From positions 1 through 40,270 of the forward strand of contig JWTM01000325.1 of NCBI GenBank assembly GCA_001749745.1: a stretch of DNA of 40,270 bases. The letters are read 5' to 3'. The notes under the pieces are model-generated. The model worked only from the letters and a program-made list of their open reading frames with translations. It ran no database searches and was not told where the DNA came from. Of this stretch, positions 32,112-39,480 are shown in pieces; the first letter of the stretch is position 1, and each line of letters begins with the position of its first letter. Position numbers and translations under genes: made by a program. The stretch is from Candidatus Marispirochaeta associata. GTDB lineage: Bacteria > Spirochaetota > Spirochaetia > JC444 > Marispirochaetaceae.

Positions 32112-32169
32112 AGGGGATGAGGATTCCCGGTATCTATGGGTACGATTCCCAAGTTGAGCGGGTTTTTTC

Positions 32170-32838
32170 CTATGTCTCCTTGGGAATAACTCCTATGCGA
32201 TCGGCGTAATGCTTTAATTCAAGCTCGTTGTCCACTTTGAGTTTAAAGAATATATTTTGGCGGTGATTCATCACGGTTTTAGGACTGATGCCGAGTCGTT
32301 GAGCGATCTCTTTTGTGCTTTTTCGACTTATTAGCAGATCGAAAATATCTCGTTCTCGACTGGTTAGCTCATGAAAGGGCTCTTCTGGATCTATGAAGGC
32401 AGTATCGCCACTGTGGGTGATAGTTCCTAGCACCAGGGAGAGCGAGCTTGAATCTAGAAATTGGTTTCCTGAATGAATCTGTTCAGCACCAATAATCAGT
32501 GAAGAGGCCGCGGCGTCTTTTGAGATAAATCCCGATGCCCCGGAACGAAATGCCTTAACGATGTAGTCGAAGCTTAAGTACATACTCATGAAAAGAATCG
32601 GCCGCTCGGCATGGAGATTTTTTGCATACTCCGCCAATTCGAATCCAGTTCCATCGGGAAAGCGTATATCGGTAATCATTAAATCATAGTCAGTGTTAGC
32701 GATAAGATCTTTCGCCTGAGAAGTATCGGTGGCAGTTCCCGCACAGGTGAACTTACCATCACGTTCGAGAATAGCTTTAAGGCCCTCTATCATTGCGGGG
32801 TGATCATCCAATAATATGAAGCTGATTAAACTATTCAT
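32170..32838 (-). CDS. NarL/LuxR-type response regulator
   Basis: A 222-residue DNA-binding response regulator starting at the ATG at 32838, which follows GGAAGG and overlaps the kinase stop. The REC domain has the Asp11-Asp12 pair (FILLDDH), phospho-acceptor Asp57 (LMITDIRFPDGTG) and Lys107 (GFISKDA). The C-terminal LuxR helix-turn-helix is LTSRERDIFDLLISRKSTKEIAQRLGISPKTVMNHRQNIFFKL. It is the partner of the kinase encoded upstream. Codons and base composition are markedly more AT-rich than in the neighbouring genes. Targets are unknown; the divergent membrane-protein genes are candidates. Confidence 0.92.
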   Translation of the reverse strand: MNSLISFILLDDHPAMIEGLKAILERDGKFTCAGTATDTSQAKDLIANTDYDLMITDIRFPDGTGFELAEYAKNLHAERPILFMSMYLSFDYIVKAFRSGASGFISKDAAASSLIIGAEQIHSGNQFLDSSSLSLVLGTITHSGDTAFIDPEEPFHELTSRERDIFDLLISRKSTKEIAQRLGISPKTVMNHRQNIFFKLKVDNELELKHYADRIGVIPKET

Positions 32839-33952
32839 TAACACCTTCCATAGGGATATTGATTGCTATTCGGCTGCCCGATCCCTTGCGGATGGTATAT
32901 TTGTATTCTCCGCCCAAATTTCTGATCCTTTCTCCAATGTTGACCATTCCAAAGGAGTCCCTGCTTTGGATTGTGTGGGGATCGAACCCTTTTCCGTTAT
33001 CCAACAAGCTGATGCTCAATCTCCCCTGCTCACTTTTCAGTATAATCTGCATTAGTGATGCGTCGGCGTGTTTCATGGCGTTGCTCATCAGCTCCTGTAT
33101 AATGCGCAACACATGAACCTTGGCTCGGTTCGAGAGTAGGATCTCTTCCTCCAGCGGCAGGGATGTCAGGACTCGCATTTGTCCGGTCTTTGCATACGAT
33201 TTTGCCAGCATCTCGACACTGAAAACCAGGCCTATTCGTTGGGCATCCAATGGGTGAAAGCCATTGATCAACCGCCGAAGAGCAGAGATTGTCCCCTCAA
33301 TTCCCCGTATTAATTCATTTGGTCCTGAAGTACCCGATTCCATGCCTATCTTAAGCAAGGCTAAATCTTGAATGATCTTATCATGAATTTCACTGGAGAC
33401 AATGGTTTTTAGCTCTTCGATCTCGTCTTGATGTTGATGGTTGAGGCCTTTCAATGTAAGGGTGAGATGTTCCTGGTTTCGCCCGTGTAGGATCAATCCC
33501 AGGATAACTACCGTAAACCCGATGGAACTGAGAGAGAGCGCGATTTGCAGTATCTCAAGTAGTCTTAGTTCATTTTCTGTATAGGCGATCAACGATAGGT
33601 CGAGGTGGGCGATGATCTCCGGTGGATGTGAGCCGGAGAAGGGAGTGTTAGTATCCAGAAAGGATTCGACTATATTCGAGACTTCTTCTTCCGTAAGTCC
33701 CTCTATAGGACCAGGCACTGTTGTCATGACCTCCCGAAACTCTTGGTTCTTGAGGAGTACCTGTAATTGTTTATGGGCTTCATCATCTAGTTGTAGGGTA
33801 TTATGTGTTAATACTTTTATTGTAAAATCGGAAAAAGCAGAACGGAGTTTTCGCAATTCTCGTTCTGCCGAGTAGGTGCCGAGGTTTGATGCTATTAGAA
33901 TCATCATTATTCCGAGGACAGACATGCTCTGGGCGGCAAATTTTCCGTGCAT
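32831..33952 (-). CDS. NarX/DesK-type sensor histidine kinase
   Basis: A 373-residue membrane kinase. A first membrane helix (~residues 8-26, MSVLGIMMILIASNLGTYS), an extracytoplasmic sensor region (~27-135, helical and acidic), and a second helix (~138-157) precede a cytoplasmic HisKA_3 domain with phospho-acceptor His190 in SSEIHDKIIQDLALLKIG. The ATPase part has the N-box QELMSNAMKHADAS, the G1 box DNGKGFD and the G2-like FGMVNIGERIRNLGG. The ATG at 33952 follows GAGGAGCTT and its end overlaps the regulator start by eight bases. The sensor region is of no recognised type. AT-rich like its partner. Confidence 0.9.
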   Translation of the reverse strand: MHGKFAAQSMSVLGIMMILIASNLGTYSAERELRKLRSAFSDFTIKVLTHNTLQLDDEAHKQLQVLLKNQEFREVMTTVPGPIEGLTEEEVSNIVESFLDTNTPFSGSHPPEIIAHLDLSLIAYTENELRLLEILQIALSLSSIGFTVVILGLILHGRNQEHLTLTLKGLNHQHQDEIEELKTIVSSEIHDKIIQDLALLKIGMESGTSGPNELIRGIEGTISALRRLINGFHPLDAQRIGLVFSVEMLAKSYAKTGQMRVLTSLPLEEEILLSNRAKVHVLRIIQELMSNAMKHADASLMQIILKSEQGRLSISLLDNGKGFDPHTIQSRDSFGMVNIGERIRNLGGEYKYTIRKGSGSRIAINIPMEGVNE

Positions 33953-33965
33953 AAGCTCCTCGCCA

Positions 33966-33994
33966 AGTATAGCCGAGATACTCTACGAGGTAAA
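33966..33994 (-). promoter_or_regulatory. Sigma70 promoter of the two-component operon
   Basis: Minus strand: -35 TTTACC (33989-33994), 17-base spacer, -10 TATACT (33966-33971). The -10 ends 13 bases before the ATG, so the predicted leader is about 7 bases. Confidence 0.5.
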
Positions 33995-34052
33995 TTAAGC
34001 ATCATGGTATCTTACTGGAAGCGCGGTGAATTATTTAGGTGGAGAAATGTAT

Positions 34053-34625
34053 ATGAGAAAAAAAGCTATGATTCGTATCTTGGTATTTATTCCTGTCGCA
34101 TCCCTGGTTAACCTCGTTCTGGCCGAATTGAACATGTTTTTCAGCCTGCCGTTGTTTATGGATTCCATCGGCACCGCCGTAGGAGCGGCGCTTCTCGGGC
34201 CCGGAATCGGCATCGCTATTGCGATAATTACCCAAGCGGGCTTCGAGGTAATTCACGGCATGACCTGGATCTACGCTCCCTGGGTGATCTGCAGCATAGC
34301 CACGGCCCTGATTGTAGGGGTGGCGGCAAGGAGGGGCTTCTTCGATTATCCCTACCAGGCTATCCTCGTCGGCTTCCTGGTCGCCCTGGCCAATGCACTC
34401 CTTGGTGCCTGGTTACATGTCGTTCTTTTCCAAGGCTTCACAGAGCATTCCACCGACATGATCGTCCAGGGGTTTCAGCTTCTGATAGACCGACTCTTTT
34501 GGGCGGCTCTCTGGGCGCGGATTCCCCTCAATCTTCTGGATAAGGGGCTGGCGGTAGCTATTGCCTACGGGATATTGAAACTCCATAGTCAACGGAGTTC
34601 GAAGGTCTGGGATCTGGACGGGTAA
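34053..34625 (+). CDS. Integral membrane protein resembling ECF transporter S components (copy 1)
   Basis: A 190-residue protein with about six membrane segments. The core LPLFMDSIGTAVGAALLGPGIGIAIAIITQAGFEVIHG resembles the LDSIGT-AALLGP region of ECF-type S components and of related membrane sensor modules. The next conserved blocks are WIYAPWVICSIATALIVG, NALLGAWLHVVLFQGFTEHSTDMIVQGFQ and WARIPLNLLDKGLAVAIAYG. No EcfA or EcfT genes are nearby. The ATG at 34053 is chosen because GGAG sits eight bases upstream; a GTG at 34026 and an ATG at 34047 are alternatives. This start also makes the N-terminus equal in length to that of the paralogue downstream. Confidence 0.6.
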   Translation: MRKKAMIRILVFIPVASLVNLVLAELNMFFSLPLFMDSIGTAVGAALLGPGIGIAIAIITQAGFEVIHGMTWIYAPWVICSIATALIVGVAARRGFFDYPYQAILVGFLVALANALLGAWLHVVLFQGFTEHSTDMIVQGFQLLIDRLFWAALWARIPLNLLDKGLAVAIAYGILKLHSQRSSKVWDLDG

Positions 34626-34687
34626 TGAATAAGTTCTTGCACGGGTAGAGAAAATATAGTAAAAGGAGATTGTTGGAGCGAGAGGGG

Positions 34688-35236
34688 ATGTTCGTGGACA
34701 GGATGGGCAAAATGCTGATCTGGTCGCTTGGGGCGGCAATCTTTAATGTGCTGTTCTTTCACTATTTTCGCTGCATTGAATTCCCGCTCTTCATGGATTC
34801 CATCGGCACTGCATTGGTCGCTGCACTCTTCGGTCCGGCAGCAGGAGTGGGAACCGCACTATTAACCCATCTGGGCCTCGAGATGTGGAGCGGATTCGAA
34901 TGGCTCTATGCCCCCTGGGTCCTATGCAGCATCTCCACCGCCCTTATCATCGGAGGGGCGGTTCGTCTGAATCGCTTCTCTTCCGTATCCCACCTGGTAA
35001 TCGTGGTGCTCCTGGTCTCCTTCGTCAATGCCTTGTGCGGAGCCCTTCTGCATACCCTCCTCTACGGCGGTTTCGCCGATCACAGTACCGACAGAATAGT
35101 CCGAGGTTTCCAGCTGCTTACGGGCGACCTGCTCTGGGCGTCGTTCTGGGCCCGGGTCCCGCTAAACATTGTCGATAAGGGATTAGCGGTTTTGATTGCG
35201 TTCATCCTTAGCCGGCGATTATCCGATGAAGCTTGA
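34688..35236 (+). CDS. Integral membrane protein resembling ECF transporter S components (copy 2)
   Basis: A paralogue of the preceding protein, 182 residues from the ATG at 34688. Shared blocks are PLFMDSIGTAL, YAPWVLCSISTALIIGG, NALCGALLHTLLYGGFADHSTDRIVRGFQLL, and WARVPLNIVDKGLAVLIAF; the spacing from the start to FMDSIGT is 34 residues in both. A TTG at 34670/34673 after AAGGAG is an alternative start. It lies 62 bases after copy 1 and its stop overlaps the earliest possible start of the NtrC-type regulator (TTGA). Adjacent paralogues suggest a heterodimer or a duplication with divergence. Ligand unknown. Confidence 0.6.
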   Translation: MFVDRMGKMLIWSLGAAIFNVLFFHYFRCIEFPLFMDSIGTALVAALFGPAAGVGTALLTHLGLEMWSGFEWLYAPWVLCSISTALIIGGAVRLNRFSSVSHLVIVVLLVSFVNALCGALLHTLLYGGFADHSTDRIVRGFQLLTGDLLWASFWARVPLNIVDKGLAVLIAFILSRRLSDEA

Positions 35237-35256
35237 TTACCTATGACCGAGGGGGT

Positions 35257-36684
35257 ATGCTCAAGGTCATGGGAATCTCATTTGTAAATGTATCGGTCCT
35301 GCTTGTAGACGACGACTTTGTAGCGTTAGCCCATTACCGTACCCTGCTCGAGGCGCTTGGTATTCAACAGGTTGTAAGTGCCGAGAACGGCGCCGAGGCC
35401 AAGCAGGCCCTGCGTGAGAACTCCCCCTCCCTGATTCTGCTGGATATCAATCTTCCCGACGCCTCCGGCATCGAGCTCTTGAGCCTTTTCCTGGAGCAGG
35501 ATCCCGGTACGCCGGTGATCATGGTTACCGCCGACGGTTCCTCCGAGACGGTGGTGGAGTGTATGCGCCGGGGAGCCTACGATTACCTCGAGAAGCCGAT
35601 CGCTCCCAACCGCTTCCATGCCAGTATCCGCAATGCGCTGGAACACGCCACGCTGCAGCAGGAGATCCGCCACTATACCAGTTCCATGGCAGGGGGCGGC
35701 GCTCTGGAGCGGCCGGAGTGTTTCGACCAGATCGTGACCGCCGACGAAGGGATGTTTGCACTCTTTCGCTATCTCGAGGCGGTAGCCGCCACCAGTCAAC
35801 CCCTGTTGATCACCGGCGAGAGCGGGACCGGTAAGGAGTTGGTGGCCCGGGCCTTTCACCGGCTGAGCGGCCGTAAGGGCGAGTATGTGGTGCTCAACAG
35901 CGCCGGTACCGACGATACGGTCTTCTCCGACACTCTCTTCGGCCATGAGAAAGGGGCCTATACCGGCGCCGACGGGGTCAGAAAAGGATTGATCGAGGAG
36001 GCGGAGGGCGGCACGCTCTTTCTGGATGAGATCGGCGACCTGGATCAATCCAGTCAGATCAAACTATTGAGGCTCTTTCAGGAGCGGGAATATAGGCCTC
36101 TGGGGGCCGATAAACCGCGTCATACCGATGCGGGATTTGTGTTGGCCACCAATGTCGACCTCGAGAACGCGATACTGGACGGGAGCTTTCGGAAGGATCT
36201 CTACTACCGCATGATTTCCCACCGGGTTCATCTGCCGCCCTTGAGGGAGCGTCGAGGGGATATTCCCCTGCTGATCTCCCGTTTCCTCACCTCCGCCGCG
36301 GAGGATCTTGGCCGTTCGGTACCGGCGGTGCCCAAGGAGCTCTACACCCTCTTGAACACCTACGATTTTCCCGGGAACGTCCGGGAGCTCTTCGGCTTGG
36401 TCTACGGCGCCCTGGCCAGGTCGAAGGGGGCCACCCTCTCTCTGGCCTTTTTCCGTGAACAGATCGGCACCAAGGATACCGTCGATTCCTTGCAGGAGGC
36501 GCGGAACTACGATTACCAGGATATCGTCAGTATCTTCGGCCGGTTTCCCACCTTGGAAGAGGCGGAGGATCTGTTAATCAACGCAGCCCTGAAACAGGTC
36601 GACGGCAATCAGTCTCAGGCGGCGGTACTCTTGGGCATTTCCCAGTCCACCTTGAGCCGCCGTCAGAAGAAGAGCGGGGAATAG
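35257..36684 (+). CDS. NtrC-family sigma54-dependent response regulator
   Basis: A 475-residue activator from the ATG at 35257 (TTG at 35233 and ATG at 35269 are alternatives). The REC domain has the acidic pair in LLVDDD and phospho-acceptor Asp63 (LILLDINLPDASG). The AAA+ domain has Walker A GESGTGKE, the sigma54-contact loop GAYTGA (Tyr in place of the usual Phe), Walker B GGTLFLDEIGD, and the arginine finger segment FRKDLYYR. The C-terminal Fis-type helix-turn-helix is ALKQVDGNQSQAAVLLGISQSTLSRRQKK. It should activate sigma54 promoters on phosphorylation. No kinase gene is in the same unit; the two membrane proteins upstream are. Confidence 0.92.
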   Translation: MLKVMGISFVNVSVLLVDDDFVALAHYRTLLEALGIQQVVSAENGAEAKQALRENSPSLILLDINLPDASGIELLSLFLEQDPGTPVIMVTADGSSETVVECMRRGAYDYLEKPIAPNRFHASIRNALEHATLQQEIRHYTSSMAGGGALERPECFDQIVTADEGMFALFRYLEAVAATSQPLLITGESGTGKELVARAFHRLSGRKGEYVVLNSAGTDDTVFSDTLFGHEKGAYTGADGVRKGLIEEAEGGTLFLDEIGDLDQSSQIKLLRLFQEREYRPLGADKPRHTDAGFVLATNVDLENAILDGSFRKDLYYRMISHRVHLPPLRERRGDIPLLISRFLTSAAEDLGRSVPAVPKELYTLLNTYDFPGNVRELFGLVYGALARSKGATLSLAFFREQIGTKDTVDSLQEARNYDYQDIVSIFGRFPTLEEAEDLLINAALKQVDGNQSQAAVLLGISQSTLSRRQKKSGE

Positions 36685-36721
36685 TCGCCGCATACTCCTT
36701 TTCGTCAGCCGGAAAACGCGG

Positions 36722-36727
36722 TACCTT
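36722..36727 (+). promoter_or_regulatory. Probable -10 box of the FAD oxidoreductase operon, leaderless layout
   Basis: TACCTT lies seven bases before the ATG at 36735. The -35 region (TTTTCG, 36699-36704) is weak. No Shine-Dalgarno sequence exists between this box and the ATG. Confidence 0.35.
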
Positions 36728-36734
36728 ACTACTC

Positions 36735-38003
36735 ATGTTCCGGAGTTTCTTCTTCCCAGATGAGGCGATGTCGGGAATCACGGTACCGTGGGAGGTCCCC
36801 GGGAACTCCCTCAACCCGCGCCGCAATCAGTATCGATTTATTATCCTCGGAGCCGGTATTCACGGCTCCTATTTGGCAAATCTCTTAGTGGGCGAACTGG
36901 GTCTGCCTCGGCGTGAGCTCCTCCTGATAGACCGGGAGGAGCAGCCTCTCGATGCCTGGCGACGATATACCGGCGCTACCGGAATGACTCATCTGCGTTC
37001 GACCTCGGTCCACCACCTCGACCCCGAGCCGACCTCCCTGCGGAGCTATCTCAATCAACGTCGGGATCGCTATCCGGAGCCCTACGCTTCCCCCTACAAC
37101 CGGCCCGCCCTCTCCCTCTTCAACGATCATGCCCGGTGGAGTCTGAAGCGGAGCGGCGCCCTCGACTCCTACTTTCGCGGCGAGGTCATAGCCGTCGAAG
37201 CCCTGAGCGGCGGATATGCCCTTACGCTACGGGACGGATCGCGAATCAGCGGGGACAATCTGATTCTGGCCCCGGGGCAGGGGGGGCTGAACCGGCCGCC
37301 CTGGGCAACCGAGCTCCCCGAGGAGCGGCAGGCCCATCTCTTCTCCCGGGAGTACCGCCCCGAGGAGTGGCGTAAAGCGGCGGCCGCAGGCGAGAGAATC
37401 GCGGTCGTCGGCGCCGGAATCAGCGCGATCCAGGCGGCGCTCCATATTGCGGAGATCTCCCGGGAGCCGCTCACGATTCTGAGCCTCCACCAGCCGCGTA
37501 CCCATCAGTTCGACAGCGACCCCGGCTGGATCGGTCCCCGCTACCTGGCCCGTTTCGCCGCCCTTAAGGACTCGGCCGAGCGGCGCCGTCTGTTGAGGGA
37601 GGTGCGCTATCCCGGCAGCGGGGACCCGGCCCTGATGGAGAGGCTGGCCAAGTTCCGCAGCTCCGGGCGCATCCGCTTCGTGAGCGCTTCGGCGGAGGAG
37701 ATCGAGGATGCCGGTCGCGGCTTTATGGAGGAAAAGGGCTCTCGCATGCTCTTCGCCACCGGCTTCAGCGGGGAGGTCCCGGCGGGAGCGATGCTCTCCC
37801 CATTAATCGATACTCTGAAGCTTCCCACCGGCCCCGCGGGCTATCCGGTGGTTAATCCCTACCTGGCCTGGGCTCCGGGACTCTTGGTTGCGGGGGCGCT
37901 GGCCGAACTCGAGATCGGTCCGGTAGCCCGCAATATCAGCGGCGCCCGCCGGGGGGGCGAACGGCTCCACCGGCTGTTTTCCAGGGGCGAGGTCAAGGCA
38001 TGA
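36735..38003 (+). CDS. FAD/NAD(P)-binding oxidoreductase (lysine/ornithine N-monooxygenase-like)
   Basis: A 422-residue flavoprotein. After a ~30-residue leader, the FAD-binding Rossmann motif is FIILGAGIHGSYLANLL (GxGxxG), and the NAD(P)-binding one is IAVVGAGISAIQAALH in the middle of the protein. Between them are TGMTHLRSTSVHHLDP and YASPYNRPALSLFNDHARW, and near the end an ATGFSG motif, as in flavin monooxygenases of the SidA/IucD type. No siderophore genes are near, so the substrate is open. The ATG at 36735 has no ribosome-binding site; an internal ATG at 36768 or one nearer residue 30 is possible. Stop and the next start overlap (ATGA). Confidence 0.75.
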   Translation: MFRSFFFPDEAMSGITVPWEVPGNSLNPRRNQYRFIILGAGIHGSYLANLLVGELGLPRRELLLIDREEQPLDAWRRYTGATGMTHLRSTSVHHLDPEPTSLRSYLNQRRDRYPEPYASPYNRPALSLFNDHARWSLKRSGALDSYFRGEVIAVEALSGGYALTLRDGSRISGDNLILAPGQGGLNRPPWATELPEERQAHLFSREYRPEEWRKAAAAGERIAVVGAGISAIQAALHIAEISREPLTILSLHQPRTHQFDSDPGWIGPRYLARFAALKDSAERRRLLREVRYPGSGDPALMERLAKFRSSGRIRFVSASAEEIEDAGRGFMEEKGSRMLFATGFSGEVPAGAMLSPLIDTLKLPTGPAGYPVVNPYLAWAPGLLVAGALAELEIGPVARNISGARRGGERLHRLFSRGEVKA

Positions 38004-38920
38004 TGCACCGTCGCTTCTGCACCCTGATCTGCGGGGTGCTTCTATTAGCGTCGTTCCAGCTCTTTGCGGACTCTGTGGCCTTGCGCACAGAACGCTCCCG
38101 GCTCTATGCCCCCGAGGAGATCCTCATCGCCTATCAGCGGGGTTATCCCGATCGGATAGACCGGGTGGCATTCCGCGACGGCGACTGGGCCATCGAGATC
38201 GACGATTCCTGGTTCTACTGGGCCGGGGGACGCCTGCTGCCGGAGGCGGCGCGGCTGCGGCAGCAGGAGTACAGCTCCTATCCCTTTTATCCCTATACCG
38301 CCGAACTGCCGCCCCTGCCGGAGCTCGACGCGGACCAGGTAGAGGCGCTCCGGGATCGGATACGCCGGCGGGAGTCTAATCCTCCCCGGCGTCACCCGGG
38401 CTTCCTCAACGCCCTCTGGCGGCTGGACGACCGGGACTCGAGCTGGGCACGGATGAAGACCACCTTCTTTTTGGGCTTCAAGGTAGAGATCCACCGGGAG
38501 CTCCTGGAGGATCTGGCGGCCGTGGAGGAGGAGATCCAACGGCAGATACCCCAGGATGCCGAACTCCGCAACTTCGTGGCCGGTATCGCCGACGCGGACG
38601 CCTATAACTGGCGCTCCATTGCCGGAACCGCCTCCTTGAGTTCCCACTCCTACGGCACGGCGATCGATATCATCCCCACAAGCTACGGCGGGCGTCAGGC
38701 CTACTGGCGTTGGGCCAGCAGCAACTATACTGACTGGTTTCAGCTCCCCTATGAGAAGCGCTTTCATCCGCCGGAGGCCTTCGTCCGCGCCTTCGAGAAC
38801 CACGGATTCATCTGGGGCGGCAAGTGGTTTTATTTCGATACGATCCATTTCGAGTACCGTCCGGAGATTCTTCTCTTGAGCGGTGTAAAAGAACTGCAGT
38901 ATAGTAGGGAAAACGAGTGA
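38000..38920 (+). CDS. M15-family (VanY-like) D-alanyl-D-alanine carboxypeptidase
   Basis: A 306-residue exported zinc peptidase that would trim peptidoglycan stem peptides. The signal peptide is MMHRRFCTLICGVLLLASFQLFA. The zinc site is His216 and Asp223 in SLSSHSYGTAIDIIP (the SxHxxGxAxD pattern) with His283 in FDTIHFEYRPE. The long N-terminal part (residues ~25-190) is not part of the catalytic domain and has no recognised fold. GGKWFYFDTIHFEYRPE is typical of the family. The start ATGATG at 38000 overlaps the oxidoreductase stop by four bases, with CAAGG upstream. Confidence 0.85.
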   Translation: MMHRRFCTLICGVLLLASFQLFADSVALRTERSRLYAPEEILIAYQRGYPDRIDRVAFRDGDWAIEIDDSWFYWAGGRLLPEAARLRQQEYSSYPFYPYTAELPPLPELDADQVEALRDRIRRRESNPPRRHPGFLNALWRLDDRDSSWARMKTTFFLGFKVEIHRELLEDLAAVEEEIQRQIPQDAELRNFVAGIADADAYNWRSIAGTASLSSHSYGTAIDIIPTSYGGRQAYWRWASSNYTDWFQLPYEKRFHPPEAFVRAFENHGFIWGGKWFYFDTIHFEYRPEILLLSGVKELQYSRENE

Positions 38921-38943
38921 GATTAAAAGAGTAGGAGGCCGAT

Positions 38944-39480
38944 ATGATCTCCCTGATTGCAAAAATTTTGGCGGCGCTGAACGCCAACTCCCGGCCGTCC
39001 GAGGTGGCCGCGGCTGCATCCTTCGGACTGCTGCTGGCCCTGATACCCGGGGGGAACCTCCTCTGGTTCGCGATTCTTATCATTGTGTTTCTGCTCAAGG
39101 TGCACCTGGCCTCCGCCCTGCTGATCATGGTCCTGGGGAAACTGATCGTGCCCCTCATCGATCCGCTGATTAGCCGCCTGGGGCTGCTTATCCTGAACCA
39201 GGAAGCCCTCTTTCCGGTCTATACCCAGATGATCAATACGCCCCTCCTCCCCTTTACCGCCTTCAACAACAGCCTGGTGATGGGCGGATTAGCAGCGGGG
39301 GTGCTGCTCTGGATTCCGGTATTCCTGCTCTTCATCCCGCTGGTCAATATCTACCGCAATACCCTGCGGCCGCGCCTGGCGGAGAACCGGCTGGTAAAGG
39401 CATTTCAGCGTTTTCCAATCGTCAATAAGATCGCCAAGGCCGCCGGCAAGGCGGGAAGTCTGTGGAAGGGAGGCCTGTAA
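38944..39480 (+). CDS. TIGR03546-family membrane protein
   Basis: A 178-residue inner-membrane protein with four hydrophobic segments (roughly residues 23-48, 52-75, 105-125 and 120-138). It begins with MISLIAKILAALNANSRPSEVAAAASFGLLLALIPGGNLLW, the typical start of TIGR03546, and contains KLIVPLIDPLISRLG and NSLVMGGLAAGVLLWIP. The basic C-terminus (NKIAKAAGKAGSLWKGGL) is cytoplasmic. The ATG at 38944 follows TAGGAGG. The stop codon abuts the GTG of the TIGR03545 gene. The family has no known function; it occurs together with TIGR03545. Confidence 0.88.
   Translation: MISLIAKILAALNANSRPSEVAAAASFGLLLALIPGGNLLWFAILIIVFLLKVHLASALLIMVLGKLIVPLIDPLISRLGLLILNQEALFPVYTQMINTPLLPFTAFNNSLVMGGLAAGVLLWIPVFLLFIPLVNIYRNTLRPRLAENRLVKAFQRFPIVNKIAKAAGKAGSLWKGGL

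Noticed and set aside
32083..32159. Possible functional tRNA gene
   Set aside because: A 6-of-7 acceptor stem and a T-arm-like stretch exist, but there is no normal D-arm, the anticodon loop lacks U33 and the T-loop is TACGATT. It is not a working tRNA.
32160..32170. Plus-strand terminator from GGTTTTTTCC
   Set aside because: The T-run follows only a 3-4 bp stem and no plus-strand gene precedes it.
34000..34690. Sigma54 (-24/-12) promoter for the S-component-like genes
   Set aside because: No GG-N10-GC pair with TGGCAC/TTGC character was found upstream of either gene.
38045..39019. Long minus-strand ORF (324 codons) opposite the M15 peptidase gene
   Set aside because: Mirror frame of a GC-rich gene; the plus strand has the signal peptide and zinc motifs, and the minus translation has no recognisable motif.
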